From NCBI RefSeq assembly GCF_009910845.1, contig NZ_SIJB01000026.1, forward strand, positions 1 through 64,000: a DNA stretch of 64,000 bases, written 5' to 3'. Under the pieces are notes generated by a model. It saw nothing but the letters and a program-made list of their open reading frames with translations. It did no database searches and was not told the DNA's origin. Positions 45,662 to 55,082 of this stretch are shown here, one piece after another (within the stretch, counting starts at the first letter, position 1; every line of letters starts with the position of its first letter). The translations under genes were made by a program, and so were the position numbers. The stretch comes from Chengkuizengella marina (lineage in GTDB: Bacteria; Bacillota; Bacilli; Paenibacillales; KCTC-33759).

Positions 45662-46517
45662 TGGAACGAGGTCGCATTATAATACCAAGTGTCCCAGGAC
45701 CTACATGTGTGCCTATTACTGGACTTAATGAAGTTAACTTTACGTTATGTACTTGAAATTGTTCTTTTAATAGTTGAGAAAAATCCTTAGCATTAGAAAT
45801 ATCGTTTGAATGGACAATGATCATGTCTACATCTGTCATTGAAAAGTCTTCTTTTAAAACGTCAACAATTCGATTTATGGCTTTCTTTTTGCCTCTAACT
45901 TTATCAACTGAAGTAATTTCACCTTCATCATCTATCGAAAGAATGGGTTTAATATTTAATAATGAACCTACTACAGAAGCAGCTTTACCTATTCTACCGC
46001 CTTTTTGCAAGTATTCTAATGTATCCACTAAAAAGTAAATTCTGATATCCTCTCTCAGTTTTGCAACGATTTCCAGAATTTCATCTTTATTTTTCCCATT
46101 TTCATAAGCCTTTACTGCTTCAACCATTAGTACACCAATTCCATAAGAAGCTGATCTCGCATCTACAATGTGCAGATCTACCCCTTCATCTAGAAGTGAT
46201 TTTGCTAATACAGCAGATTGGTATGTACCACTCATGGCTGAAGACAAATGAATAGAAATAATTGTACAGTTGGGATCTTCTTCATAAATTTTTTTATATA
46301 CGTTTAAAAAATCTACAGGTGACGGTTGAGACGTAGTAGGCAAGACATTACTTACAGCCAATTTTTCATAAAACTCTTTAGACTGAATTGTAATCGCATC
46401 CAAAAACACTTTCTGACCGAAATGCACCTTTAACGGTACCATCTCAATGTTGTATTTTTCCCTTATTTCTAATGGAATATCCGATGTACTATCTGTAACA
46501 AATCGAATTTTAGACAT
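45654..46517 (-). CDS. DegV family fatty-acid-binding protein, probable FakB
   Basis: A 287-residue DegV-fold protein. TDSTSDIP near 8-15 and TTSQPSP near 60-66 are the family motifs lining the fatty acid carboxylate site. YLQKGGRIG near 169-177 and the C-terminal HVGPGTLGIIM are typical. FakB proteins carry an exogenous fatty acid that FakA phosphorylates. Its position 20 bases downstream of fakA and in the same orientation supports this partnership. The acyl-phosphate product would feed PlsX/PlsY. Confidence 0.88.
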   Translation of the reverse strand: MSKIRFVTDSTSDIPLEIREKYNIEMVPLKVHFGQKVFLDAITIQSKEFYEKLAVSNVLPTTSQPSPVDFLNVYKKIYEEDPNCTIISIHLSSAMSGTYQSAVLAKSLLDEGVDLHIVDARSASYGIGVLMVEAVKAYENGKNKDEILEIVAKLREDIRIYFLVDTLEYLQKGGRIGKAASVVGSLLNIKPILSIDDEGEITSVDKVRGKKKAINRIVDVLKEDFSMTDVDMIIVHSNDISNAKDFSQLLKEQFQVHNVKLTSLSPVIGTHVGPGTLGIIMRPRSNE

Positions 46518-46537
46518 ACAATCACCTCATTTAATAA

Positions 46538-48232
46538 TTATTCAACTGAAAAGATATAATCGTAAATTGGTTGTCCACCTTCAATGACTTCAATTTCAAT
46601 ATCAGGGTAAGATTCCTCAACAAATTGTACTAATATATCTGTATGTTGTGCTGCCATCCCTTCACCTATAAACACCGTTAACATTTCGTTTTCTTCCGTG
46701 ATCATTAGTTGAAGCAATTCCTTAGATGTCTCTATAATTTCATTGGAAGCAGTTACAATTTGATTTTCTTGTATTCCTATATAATCCCCTTCATTGATTG
46801 AGATTCCATTCATTTGCGAGTCTCTTACAGCTATCGTAACACAACCTGATTGAACATCCTGAATTGCTTGATTCATTAAATGTTCATTTTCATCTACATC
46901 ATTCATGTCTTGTAATGCCAAGGCTGCTGACAATCCCTGTGGTATCGTTTTTGATGGAATAACGATGACTTCTTTATCCTCAATTAGATTTTTTACTTGC
47001 TGAGCAGCTAAAATGATATTTGAATTATTAGGTAAAATAAATATATATTTTGCATGAATACTTTCTACAGCCTTCACAAGATCCTCAGTACTAGGATTCA
47101 TCGTTTGACCACCAAACAGAACATAGTCAACTCCGATACTACTAAACACATCCGAAATTCCATCACCTGATGAAACAGTAACCATGCCAAAGGTTTTAGG
47201 TTCAACGGATGTAATGGATGTTTCATCTTTTTCATTGAAAGTTTCATCCTCTTGAATACTATTGGTTTCTTCCACAATTTCTCGGTGTTGATCACGCATA
47301 TTTTGAATGTGAAGACGAGTTAACTCCCCATACTGAATCGTTAAATTTAATACATCACCTGGGGAATTTGAATGAACGTGAACTTTTACAAAGTCATCAT
47401 CAGGAATTAAAACGATGGAATCCCCAATCTCAGCTAATTTTTTTCTTAATACAGATTCATCAAAATGGACTTCTTTGGATAAATGAATAAAAAATTCCAT
47501 ATCATAAAAATGAGTTATATCTTCCGTAGCTATATTAGATTGAGCTGGTTTTGGTTTATTAATTGTAATTTTCTGGTAATCAGTATGATGCATTACATTA
47601 GAATCCACATTAAAACTCCCTTTAAGAGCTTCAATAAATCCTTGATAAATAAAAACCAATCCTTGTCCACCAGAATCCACTACTCCAGCTTGTTTTAATA
47701 CAGGAAGTAGATCGGGTGTTCTAGCTAACGATTTCTTCGCTTCATTGATCACTTCCTCTAATAACTCAATAATATGATCTGTTTGGTGAGATACAAATAA
47801 AGCGTGTTTAGCAGATTCTTTTGCAACAGTTAAGATCGTACCTTCGATCGGTTTTACAACAGCTTGATATGCTGTATCTACACCTTGTTGCAAGGCTGCT
47901 GCAAATTGTACAGCGTTGATCTCATTTAGTTCATGAACTGATTTTGTAAATCCACGAAATAACTGTGAAAGAATGACACCAGAATTACCACGCGCTCCCA
48001 TTAATAAGCCTTTAGAAAAAGCTTCTGCCATCTCCCCAATGTGGTCCGAAGATTTAGACTGAATATACTCAATACCTGATGTTAAAGTCATATTCATGTT
48101 CGTACCTGTATCACCGTCTGGAACTGGGAACACATTCAAACTATTTATTTTTTCTACATTTGAATGTAGGACGTTTGCCCCAGACAAAACCATATTCATA
48201 AAATCTGTACCATTAATGAAAACTTTACTCAA
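46538..48232 (-). CDS. fakA: Fatty acid kinase catalytic subunit FakA (YloV)
   Basis: FakA is the ATP-binding kinase component of the FakAB system. The N-terminal Dak2/DhaL domain has NVFPVPDGDTGTNM near 33-46 and GARGNSGVILSQLFRG near 78-93; DSGGQGLVFI near 190 closes it. A middle region and a C-terminal DegV-like domain (from about 345) follow. The length of 564 residues is normal. It lies 15 bases downstream of yloU, as in B. subtilis, and directly upstream of a fakB-type gene. Confidence 0.95.
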   Translation of the reverse strand: MSKVFINGTDFMNMVLSGANVLHSNVEKINSLNVFPVPDGDTGTNMNMTLTSGIEYIQSKSSDHIGEMAEAFSKGLLMGARGNSGVILSQLFRGFTKSVHELNEINAVQFAAALQQGVDTAYQAVVKPIEGTILTVAKESAKHALFVSHQTDHIIELLEEVINEAKKSLARTPDLLPVLKQAGVVDSGGQGLVFIYQGFIEALKGSFNVDSNVMHHTDYQKITINKPKPAQSNIATEDITHFYDMEFFIHLSKEVHFDESVLRKKLAEIGDSIVLIPDDDFVKVHVHSNSPGDVLNLTIQYGELTRLHIQNMRDQHREIVEETNSIQEDETFNEKDETSITSVEPKTFGMVTVSSGDGISDVFSSIGVDYVLFGGQTMNPSTEDLVKAVESIHAKYIFILPNNSNIILAAQQVKNLIEDKEVIVIPSKTIPQGLSAALALQDMNDVDENEHLMNQAIQDVQSGCVTIAVRDSQMNGISINEGDYIGIQENQIVTASNEIIETSKELLQLMITEENEMLTVFIGEGMAAQHTDILVQFVEESYPDIEIEVIEGGQPIYDYIFSVE

Positions 48233-48247
48233 TGTGATTCTCCCTTT

Positions 48248-48613
48248 CTATTGGGATACTCTAACCCCTTGCACATATATATTTACAGTTTGAACTTCAA
48301 GTCCTATAAGATCATTTAAGACATATTTCACTTTGTTTTGTATGTTATGTGCAACTTCAGAGATTTTAGTACCATAACTTACGATGATGTACAGGTCAAT
48401 ATGGATATCATTTTGTTCACCCTCTTGCCTAATTAATACACCACGAGATAAATTCTCTCTACCTAGGAGCTCAGCAATCCCATCCTTAAGCTGACTACGA
48501 GAAGCCATACCTACTAACCCATAACAATCTAATGCAGCTGAGCCTGCTAAGGTAGCTATGACCTCACTTGTCATCATAATCTTTCCATACTCATTATCAA
48601 GTTGAATTGTCAT
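48248..48613 (-). CDS. yloU: Asp23/Gls24 family protein YloU
   Basis: A 121-residue Asp23/Gls24 (alkaline-shock) family protein encoded upstream of fakA in many Firmicutes. YGKIMMTSEVIATLAGSAALDCYGLVGM (split: GKIMMTSEVIATLAG, CYGLVGM) near 9-36 and VNIYVQGVRV at the C-terminus are typical. Its role is uncertain; co-conservation links it to FakA and membrane lipid homeostasis. The ATG at 48613 lies ten bases after AAGGAG; a TTG two codons earlier is an alternative. It diverges from rpmB. Confidence 0.93.
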   Translation of the reverse strand: MTIQLDNEYGKIMMTSEVIATLAGSAALDCYGLVGMASRSQLKDGIAELLGRENLSRGVLIRQEGEQNDIHIDLYIIVSYGTKISEVAHNIQNKVKYVLNDLIGLEVQTVNIYVQGVRVSQ

Positions 48614-48814
48614 CTTCAATCCACTCCTTTTTTCTATAGAAATATGGACTTTATCATTGTACTATAATCATGAATATAATAAAATCCCTATCGGTGACTT
48701 TTTCGAATGTGATTCACGTGTACATCAGTTCGTCCATGAAAAACAGCAAAGTAAGTATGATATTATTTTATACTTTCCTGTCCTATAAATAAATCCATTT
48801 TTCTATAAAGTTCA

Positions 48815-48844
48815 TTGACTATCTCATTTTTTTTGTGATATTAT
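48815..48844 (+). promoter_or_regulatory. SigA-type promoter of rpmB
   Basis: TTGACT at 48815-48820 and TATTAT at 48839-48844 are spaced by 18 bases. Transcription from here gives a leader of about 210 bases that contains repeat copy C. The rest of the 48614-48814 region holds the yloU upstream sequence and GTGATTCACGTG at 48710, a motif also seen near 32069. Confidence 0.6.
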
Positions 48845-48929
48845 AGTAAAAGTGTTTATGATTACGTGTATGTTCCAGAATAAAATTAACGTAAAGAAAG
48901 CTATATCTTTCCATCGTTATTTCTGGCTT

Positions 48930-49041
48930 AACCCCGCAAAAGTAATTGAACCGTCATTCATTGTCATGTCGAATGTGGCATCTGCACAATGGTTCTTCCA
49001 TGAGCTGGGAATTCATAGCTTATTTTCACTTTTTGTGGGTT
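48930..49041 (-). repeat. Long intergenic repeat element, degenerate copy C in the rpmB leader
   Basis: Read on the minus strand, it starts AACCCACAAAAAGTGAA and ends ATTACTTTTGCGGGGTT, the same asymmetric ends as the A and B copies. The interior TTCCCAGCTCATGGAAGAAC aligns with copy A2 (TTCCCAGTTTAGGAAGAAC) but the stem has decayed and the second GGA hairpin is lost. On the plus strand, which is the rpmB leader, the stem ATGGTTC/GAGCTGG can still form through G-T pairs. It ends 20 bases before the rpmB ATG. Confidence 0.65.
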
Positions 49042-49060
49042 ATTTAAAGGGGGTGTAGGA

Positions 49061-49249
49061 ATGTCACGCAAATGTTATGTTACTGGTAAAAAAAGAGGTG
49101 TGGGAAACAACAGATCTCACGCTAACAATAAAACGAAACGTACTTGGGGAGTCAATGTTCAAAAGGTGCGAATCCTTGTAGATGGTAAGCCAAAGCGCGT
49201 TTATGTAAGCACAAAAGCATTAAAATCTGGATTAGTTGAACGTGTATAG
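49061..49249 (+). CDS. rpmB: 50S ribosomal protein L28
   Basis: L28 of the large subunit, 62 residues, [27 protein letters not shown] (split: [26 protein letters not shown]). It has a single cysteine and so is the form without a zinc-binding CxxC pair set. AAAGGGGGTG precedes the ATG. It is transcribed opposite to its neighbours, as in B. subtilis, from a promoter at 48815-48844 with an unusually long leader. Confidence 0.97.
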   Translation: MSRKCYVTGKKRGVGNNRSHANNKTKRTWGVNVQKVRILVDGKPKRVYVSTKALKSGLVERV

Positions 49250-49263
49250 AAAATGACATTGAC

Positions 49264-49292
49264 AAAAAGCACCTCTGCGGGGTGCTTTTTTT
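49264..49292 (+). terminator. Intrinsic terminator after rpmB
   Basis: AAAAAGCACC and GGTGCTTTTT pair around a short loop, followed by more T, 14 bases after the rpmB stop. Confidence 0.9.
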
Positions 49293-49331
49293 CAGTTCAT
49301 AATAGTACATTAAAAACTCTTTACAAACTGA

Positions 49332-49412
49332 TCATTTTTTATTAAACGTATTCAAAATAATTCTCACAAACCCGCCTAAAAATTTTGGTAGTTTAAAGGT
49401 ATAAAATCTCAT
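49332..49412 (-). CDS. spoVM: Stage V sporulation protein M
   Basis: A 26-codon gene. The product begins MRFYTFKLPKFLGGFVRIIL, closely matching B. subtilis SpoVM (MKFYTIKLPKFLGGIVRAML). SpoVM is an amphipathic helix that recognises the convex forespore membrane and anchors SpoIVA to start coat and cortex formation. GGGAGGGG lies 5 bases before the ATG at 49412. The position between rpmB and rpe equals that in B. subtilis, where spoVM lies by rpmB. A possible sigma-E promoter is noted at 49449-49477. Confidence 0.95.
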   Translation of the reverse strand: MRFYTFKLPKFLGGFVRIILNTFNKK

Positions 49413-49448
49413 CCCTACCCCTCCCAGGATACATAATGAACTGACCAT

Positions 49449-49477
49449 AGTACATGGACTTTAAATATAGTATATTC
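49449..49477 (-). promoter_or_regulatory. Possible sigma-E promoter of spoVM
   Basis: On the minus strand GAATATA (49471-49477) and CATGTACT (49449-49456) are separated by 14 bases, roughly fitting the sigma-E pattern ATATT-N14-CATACANT. The -10 match is only partial. Confidence 0.35.
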
Positions 49478-49585
49478 ATAATCATCAAAAAATTGACTAT
49501 GGTTTTAAAAAAATAAAACACAAATCTAAAGACTTAGCACTATTCATTATATATGTAAGATAAGCCTCCAACATACCTATAGAAA

Positions 49586-50245
49586 TTAAATAGAATTACT
49601 TTTCCCTCTGAGTTGTTCAATTGACTCTTTTTTATTTTCATGATTAAATATTGCACTACCTGAAACAAGCACGTTAGCACCTGCCTCTATGACTAAAGGA
49701 GCTGTATCCTTGTTGATTCCACCATCCACTTCAATATCCAACTTTAATCCTTGTTTTAAACTCATTTCTTTAAGTTGTTTAATCTTGGGGAGTGTAGATG
49801 AAATAAATTTTTGTCCCCCAAATCCAGGGTTAACTGTCATTAATAATACCAAATCCAGTTCATGAACTACATGTTCAATGACAGATAAAGGAGTAGCTGG
49901 GTTTAAAACTACCCCTGCCTTTGTGCCATGATCTTTAATATGATGAATCGTACGATGTAAGTGAGGACATACCTCAGCGTGTACACTAATGAGATCAGCG
50001 CCTGCATTTACGAAATCAGGAATATATGTATCTGGGTTTTGAATCATTAAATGAACATCTAGAGGAAGTGAAGTATGTGGACGGATACTCTCAAGAACTA
50101 AAGGCCCCATTGTAATATTAGGAACAAAATGTCCATCCATAACATCCACATGAATCCAATCTGCACCGGAGGATTCTAATTCTTGTACCTCTTGTCCTAA
50201 TTTTGAAAAATCTGCTGATAATATTGATGGAGCAATACGTAACAT
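49586..50245 (-). CDS. rpe: Ribulose-phosphate 3-epimerase
   Basis: Rpe interconverts ribulose 5-phosphate and xylulose 5-phosphate in the pentose phosphate pathway. The TIM barrel has [10 protein letters not shown] at 4-13, [12 protein letters not shown] near 33-44 (metal ligands), VHLMIQNP near 64, [12 protein letters not shown] near 136-147 and VDGGIN near 173-178. The length of 219 residues is normal. It follows rsgA with a two-base gap, the conserved order prpC-prkC-rsgA-rpe. Confidence 0.97.
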   Translation of the reverse strand: MLRIAPSILSADFSKLGQEVQELESSGADWIHVDVMDGHFVPNITMGPLVLESIRPHTSLPLDVHLMIQNPDTYIPDFVNAGADLISVHAEVCPHLHRTIHHIKDHGTKAGVVLNPATPLSVIEHVVHELDLVLLMTVNPGFGGQKFISSTLPKIKQLKEMSLKQGLKLDIEVDGGINKDTAPLVIEAGANVLVSGSAIFNHENKKESIEQLRGKSNSI

Positions 50246-50246
50246 G

Positions 50247-51146
50247 TTAATACCTCCTTTTCATCTGGCTAATTTCATCTAAAAATCCTAGATAATGTTC
50301 ATAACGTTTAGATGAAATTTTTCCTGCATTTGTTGCTTCAATAATCTTGCATTTAGGTTCTTGCTGGTGCAAACAACCTCTAAACTTACAGTCAGGAATA
50401 TATTGTTTAAATTCTTTAAAATAAAAACCTAAATCTTCCTGGTCAATATTCGTAAAATCTAATGAACTGAAACCAGGAGTATCTGCCACGATACCCCCAT
50501 TGCTCAATTCAATCAATTCAACATGCCTAGTTGTATGTTTACCTCTTCCTAGTTTGGAGCTAATTTGTTTCGTTTCTAACTCCAACCCTGGGATAATAGC
50601 ATTCAAAAGAGAGGACTTCCCTACACCTGATTGTCCAGAAAACACACTCGTTTTGTTAGCCATATACCCTAAAAGTTCTTCATGACCTTCCCTTGTTGTT
50701 TTACTCGTTAATAATACCGGATAACCAATGGTTTCATAATATTGAATCAATTTATCTAAAAATATAGACTTTTCCTTTGAATCCTGAAATAAATCATATT
50801 TTGAAAAACAGATGATTGACTCGAGTCCTACTTTTTCAATATGAACTAAAAATTTATCTAATAACTGCAAGTTTAGTTTTGGTTCCACTAATGAAAAAAC
50901 AAGTACTGCCAGATTAACATTAGCTATAGGGGGACGGATTAACTCACTAGTTCTAGGAAGAATTTCATGAACTGTACCCTCACCATTCTCTGATAATTCA
51001 ACCATTACAAAATCTCCAACTAAAGGTGAAGTTTCTCTTTTTCTGAAAATACCTCTAGCTCTACACTGGATCAATGGTTCTCCAACCTGATGAGGTTTCA
51101 CATAATAAAATCCACTTAAAGCCTTTACAATTCTTCCTTCTAGCAT
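50247..51146 (-). CDS. rsgA: Ribosome small subunit GTPase RsgA
   Basis: RsgA checks the decoding centre of maturing 30S subunits and removes assembly factors. An N-terminal OB fold (1-65) precedes a circularly permuted GTPase domain: SKYDLF near 113 (G4), [14 protein letters not shown] near 169-182 (G1) and [10 protein letters not shown] near 219 (G3). The C-terminal zinc finger uses [14 protein letters not shown] near 251-264. The length of 299 residues is normal. It lies 21 bases after prkC. Confidence 0.97.
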   Translation of the reverse strand: MLEGRIVKALSGFYYVKPHQVGEPLIQCRARGIFRKRETSPLVGDFVMVELSENGEGTVHEILPRTSELIRPPIANVNLAVLVFSLVEPKLNLQLLDKFLVHIEKVGLESIICFSKYDLFQDSKEKSIFLDKLIQYYETIGYPVLLTSKTTREGHEELLGYMANKTSVFSGQSGVGKSSLLNAIIPGLELETKQISSKLGRGKHTTRHVELIELSNGGIVADTPGFSSLDFTNIDQEDLGFYFKEFKQYIPDCKFRGCLHQQEPKCKIIEATNAGKISSKRYEHYLGFLDEISQMKRRY

Positions 51147-51167
51147 AAATTAATCAAAACCCTCCTA

Positions 51168-53129
51168 TTATTTATAATCATCATATTTCACTTCGTATGT
51201 GCCTAAATGCTTAGCATCACGATAAACACTAATGGAAGCTTTACCATCAGGTAAATCAGGAGTTAATACAACTGGTACAAAGAAAGTTTCTTCCTCATTT
51301 ATCGTTTTTGTGTTCCCAATACGATCCGTACCTAAGGCATCTGTTATTTTAAACTCGATAACTGAATCTTCACCTTTGACTTCTGGTTCAACAAAAATGG
51401 GATAATTTGTTCTCCTTACATCTTCAGGTTCACCTTTACTAACAAATATAGTAATTTCTTCACCTTTTTTGAGGGTATCTCCTGGATCATAAGGATGCTG
51501 TTTAAATACATAACCTTCATTTACATTTAAATCAAAATCTTTTTCAATATTAACTTTAAGTCCTTTTTGTTCAAGGATAGAAACCGCTGCTTCTTCACTA
51601 AGTTTAATTAAATTAGGCATTTCAACACTACCTAATCCTTCACTTACTGTAAAGGAGAGAACAACATCATTTGGATTGTATTCCTTATTTGCTTGAGGAG
51701 ATTGGCTGATTACCTCACCATCAGGTACATCGCTTAGTATTGTTTCCATCTTAATATCTTCATCGGTAAATCCAATTTTTCTCAAAGCATTTTCAACATT
51801 CACCCACTGCATTCCTCTATAGTCTTTCATAATTTTTGTTTCTTGTCCTTGGCTAACGGTCAGAGTGATAGGAAAATTTTCTTTTACCATTTTATTTTTA
51901 TCAGATTGATCTATTACGATCCCTTCTTCTACTTGATCATCATACTCATATTGAACAGGATCACGTACTGTTAATTGAACACTTTCCAGCTCCTTAGTTG
52001 CATCTTCTAAAGTTAAACCAACAACATTGGGAACTTCTACATCAGATACATCAAGCATACCCAGTACTGCTTTAACACCAAACCAAGCTGAGAATAAAAT
52101 AATAATTGTAGTAAAAGTCCAAATAACTGGTTTTAACCAAAAGAGACGATTTGTTTTTTTGTAATCTTCATCTTCATTATGTTCTGGAATGATAGTTTCA
52201 TTCTGATCTGTCTCTTGCACTTTTCGATTTAAACCAATCACAGGCATAATTTTCGTATGTTCTTCATCATCTAATTCGTCATTAAACTGGAATTTGTTTT
52301 CATTCAATTTTTCAGGTAATAAACATGATTCTAAATCGTATAGCATTTGACTAGCAGATTGATAACGCTGTTCAGGATTTTTTTGCATTGATTTTAGTAC
52401 AATATTTTCTACACTCTGCGGAATCAAAGGATTCACTTTTCGAGGTTCTTCAACATTTTCTTGTATATGTTTTAATGCAATACTAATTGGACTATCCCCA
52501 GAAAAAGGAAGTTTGTTCGTAAGCATTTGGTACAATACAATACCTAGTGAATATAAATCAGACTTAGCCCCTTGAGTCACCCCTTTAGCATGCTCAGGAG
52601 AAAAATAATGAACAGATCCTAGAACAGATCCTGTCTGAGTAATTTCAGATGACGAAGCTGCACGTGCAATCCCAAAATCCGTAACTTTTACACGTCCATT
52701 TCTTCCAATTAAAATATTATGCGGCTTAATATCTCGATGAATAATTTGATTTTGATGAGCGTGATCTAATGCATCACAAATCTGACTAGTAATATGAATA
52801 GCTTCCTCTACTTGAAATGGAGCCCTATTTTTAATTTCTTCGTTTAAATTGCTACCTTCTATGTATTCCATTACAATGTAATGAATATCATCTTCCTGTC
52901 CTACATCATAAATACTTACAACATTCGGATGAGAAAGTGATGCAGCAGATTGAGCTTCTCGACGAAAGCGACGAATAAAATCTTCATCATAAACAAATTG
53001 TTGACGAAGTACTTTAATGGCAACCATACGGTTTAACAATTTATCATGTGCCTTAAATACAAGCGCCATTCCGCCCCCACCAACGCGATTTAATATTTCG
53101 TATCGACCGCTTAATTGCTGTCCAATCAT
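51168..53129 (-). CDS. prkC: PASTA-domain serine/threonine kinase PrkC
   Basis: A membrane kinase that senses muropeptides and promotes spore germination and envelope control. The kinase domain (about 10-270) has Lys39 in VAIKVL, HRDIKPHN at 131-138 and DFG at 151-153. One transmembrane helix lies near 335-352 (VIWTFTTIIILFSAWF). Three PASTA repeats (VPNVVGLTLEDA, then MQWVNVENALRKIG, then MPNLIKLSEEAAVS) and a further C-terminal domain follow. The length of 653 residues is normal. The cognate phosphatase PrpC is encoded immediately upstream. Confidence 0.97.
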   Translation of the reverse strand: MIGQQLSGRYEILNRVGGGGMALVFKAHDKLLNRMVAIKVLRQQFVYDEDFIRRFRREAQSAASLSHPNVVSIYDVGQEDDIHYIVMEYIEGSNLNEEIKNRAPFQVEEAIHITSQICDALDHAHQNQIIHRDIKPHNILIGRNGRVKVTDFGIARAASSSEITQTGSVLGSVHYFSPEHAKGVTQGAKSDLYSLGIVLYQMLTNKLPFSGDSPISIALKHIQENVEEPRKVNPLIPQSVENIVLKSMQKNPEQRYQSASQMLYDLESCLLPEKLNENKFQFNDELDDEEHTKIMPVIGLNRKVQETDQNETIIPEHNEDEDYKKTNRLFWLKPVIWTFTTIIILFSAWFGVKAVLGMLDVSDVEVPNVVGLTLEDATKELESVQLTVRDPVQYEYDDQVEEGIVIDQSDKNKMVKENFPITLTVSQGQETKIMKDYRGMQWVNVENALRKIGFTDEDIKMETILSDVPDGEVISQSPQANKEYNPNDVVLSFTVSEGLGSVEMPNLIKLSEEAAVSILEQKGLKVNIEKDFDLNVNEGYVFKQHPYDPGDTLKKGEEITIFVSKGEPEDVRRTNYPIFVEPEVKGEDSVIEFKITDALGTDRIGNTKTINEEETFFVPVVLTPDLPDGKASISVYRDAKHLGTYEVKYDDYK

Positions 53130-53174
53130 TTTTTCACCTCATTACCTGTGTATATTAATTTCAGCATTTTCAAC

Positions 53175-53906
53175 TTACTCATTTTCTAATAAAACAACAG
53201 TAATGTTGTCATCTCCACCTGCATCAAGTGCGTGCTGAATTAATTCATTAGCCTTTAATTCGAGATTTTGTTCTTGCATTAAAATATCAACCATGTCCTG
53301 CTGACTTACTAAGCTGCTTAATCCGTCACTACACAACATTAATAAATCATGCCGAAGCCACTCATGACGATGAATTTCTATACTAACATATTCTTCTGTT
53401 CCCAAAGCACGAGTTAATAAATTACGTCTCGGATGTTGTTTTGCTTCCTCAACAGAAATTTGTCCACTTTTAAGTAATTCATTTACTAAAGAATGATCTT
53501 CTGTTAGTTGTATTATAGATTCTTGAGTAAATTTATAAGCCCGACTATCCCCGATATGTGCAATAAGTATGAACTCACTTGTAGCAAGTGCAACCACAAC
53601 AGTAGTTCCCATTCCCATATATTTTTCATTTTCTGAAGCAAGTTGATATATTTTTGCATTTGCTAAATAAATGGCTTCTCGGATACACATCTCACATTCT
53701 TCTACAGTCATATCAGACTCTAATGTTTGCAAGTTTTCTTGAATGGTTTCTATCGTAATTTGACTAGCGATATCTCCAGCTTGATGTCCTCCCATCCCAT
53801 CTGCCACAACTGCAAGTGTAAACCCATTTAACTCTGTTTGCACCGCAGCTCGATCTTCATTAACTGCTCTAGTACGTCCAACATCTGTTTTATTGGTTGA
53901 TTTCAT
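53175..53906 (-). CDS. prpC: Stp1/PrpC family PP2C phosphatase
   Basis: The PP2C-type phosphatase that counteracts PrkC. Metal-binding motifs are visible: TRAVNEDRAAV near 12-22, VADGMGGHQAGDIAS near 35-49, IGDSRAYKF near 116, CSDGLSSLV near 190 and GGDDNITVVLL near 229-239. The start at 53906 follows GAGGTGAT; the longer frame to 53957 overlaps rlmN and lacks a site. The product is 243 residues. The prpC-prkC-rsgA order is standard. Confidence 0.96.
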   Translation of the reverse strand: MKSTNKTDVGRTRAVNEDRAAVQTELNGFTLAVVADGMGGHQAGDIASQITIETIQENLQTLESDMTVEECEMCIREAIYLANAKIYQLASENEKYMGMGTTVVVALATSEFILIAHIGDSRAYKFTQESIIQLTEDHSLVNELLKSGQISVEEAKQHPRRNLLTRALGTEEYVSIEIHRHEWLRHDLLMLCSDGLSSLVSQQDMVDILMQEQNLELKANELIQHALDAGGDDNITVVLLENE

Positions 53907-53913
53907 AATTATA

Positions 53914-54960
53914 TCACCTCGTACTTGACTCCATATGTTTAGCACGCAATTGACCACAAGCTGCCTCTATATCATGCCCCTGCTCTCTTCGAATGGTCAC
54001 ATTCACTTTTTTATGTTCTAAAATCTTTTTAAACTCAAAGATATCTTTTTTAGGTGTCCTAATATAACCCCGCTCTGGTACATGATTCACAGGAATCAAA
54101 TTCACATGACATAACATGCCTTGCAGCACATCTGCTAATTCTTCTGCATGCTCTGGTCTGTCATTTTTACCTCCAATTAAAGCATACTCGAAGGTAATTC
54201 TTCTACCTGTTGTTTGGATATAATATTTACAAGCTTTCAACAAGTCACGCAGCGGAAAACGTCGATTTACAGGCATTAAACTTGAACGAAGAGCATCATT
54301 TGGAGCATGGATAGAGATCGCTAAATTAATTTGTGTTTTTTCATCTGCAAACTTATAGATGTTCGGAACAATTCCACTCGTTGAAACAGTGATATGACGC
54401 TGCCCGATGTTTAGACCTTGTTTATGTACCATCGTCTTTAAAAATTTCATCATGTGATCATAGTTTTCAAAAGGTTCTCCAATACCCATAATCACAATGC
54501 TACTAATTCGTTCGTTTGAATTGTCTAATCTTTGCTGAGCCTGTACAACTTGTGCAATGATCTCCCCCGCTGTTAAATCTCTTTTTAATCCTCCTAGTGT
54601 AGATGCACAGAAAGTACAACCTACTCGACAACCAACTTGTGTCGTTACACAAATGCTATTGCCGTAATCATGTTTCATAATGACAGTTTCTATTGCATTT
54701 TTATCTTGCAGCTCAAATAAAAATTTGATTGTACCATCTTTCGATTCAAATCTTGTAATCTCATTTAATGTAACAAAGTTAAAATCCGCTTCTAGTTTTA
54801 CGCGAAGTTGTTTTGGTATATTAGACATTTCCTCAAAACTGTTTACGCGTTTAACATATAACCAATCGTAAATTTGTTCTGCCCGAAATGTCGGTTGTTT
54901 ATTTTCTTTTACCCATGATTGTAATTCCTCTAGGGTGTAATCATAAATAAAGGGTTTCAT
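53914..54960 (-). CDS. rlmN: 23S rRNA (adenine2503-C2)-methyltransferase RlmN
   Basis: A radical SAM enzyme methylating A2503 of 23S rRNA and A37 of some tRNAs. The iron-sulfur motif is CRVGCTFC near 111-118, with GEPFENYD near 169-176 and the C-terminal catalytic cysteine in AACGQL near 338. The length of 348 residues is normal. The ATG at 54960 follows AAGG at ten bases; a GTG two codons upstream is the alternative. It lies 8 bases upstream of prpC. Confidence 0.96.
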   Translation of the reverse strand: MKPFIYDYTLEELQSWVKENKQPTFRAEQIYDWLYVKRVNSFEEMSNIPKQLRVKLEADFNFVTLNEITRFESKDGTIKFLFELQDKNAIETVIMKHDYGNSICVTTQVGCRVGCTFCASTLGGLKRDLTAGEIIAQVVQAQQRLDNSNERISSIVIMGIGEPFENYDHMMKFLKTMVHKQGLNIGQRHITVSTSGIVPNIYKFADEKTQINLAISIHAPNDALRSSLMPVNRRFPLRDLLKACKYYIQTTGRRITFEYALIGGKNDRPEHAEELADVLQGMLCHVNLIPVNHVPERGYIRTPKKDIFEFKKILEHKKVNVTIRREQGHDIEAACGQLRAKHMESSTR

Positions 54961-55047
54961 TTTCACACAACCTTGTTTATATTGTGATAATTTAAATTAT
55001 CTAAAATCTTACTAAATCATTTGTAAATTCACCTGTGATTGATATTT

Positions 55048-55064
55048 TTCACTTTTTTTGGGTA
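55048..55064 (-). repeat. Left-end fragment resembling the CCC-AAAAGTGAA repeat
   Basis: Read on the minus strand, TACCCAAAAAAAGTGAA at 55048-55064 resembles the left end of the repeat family. No right end is found before rlmN. It may be a remnant or a chance match. Confidence 0.3.
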
Positions 55065-55082
55065 AGTTTTAGGTCTATTTTA

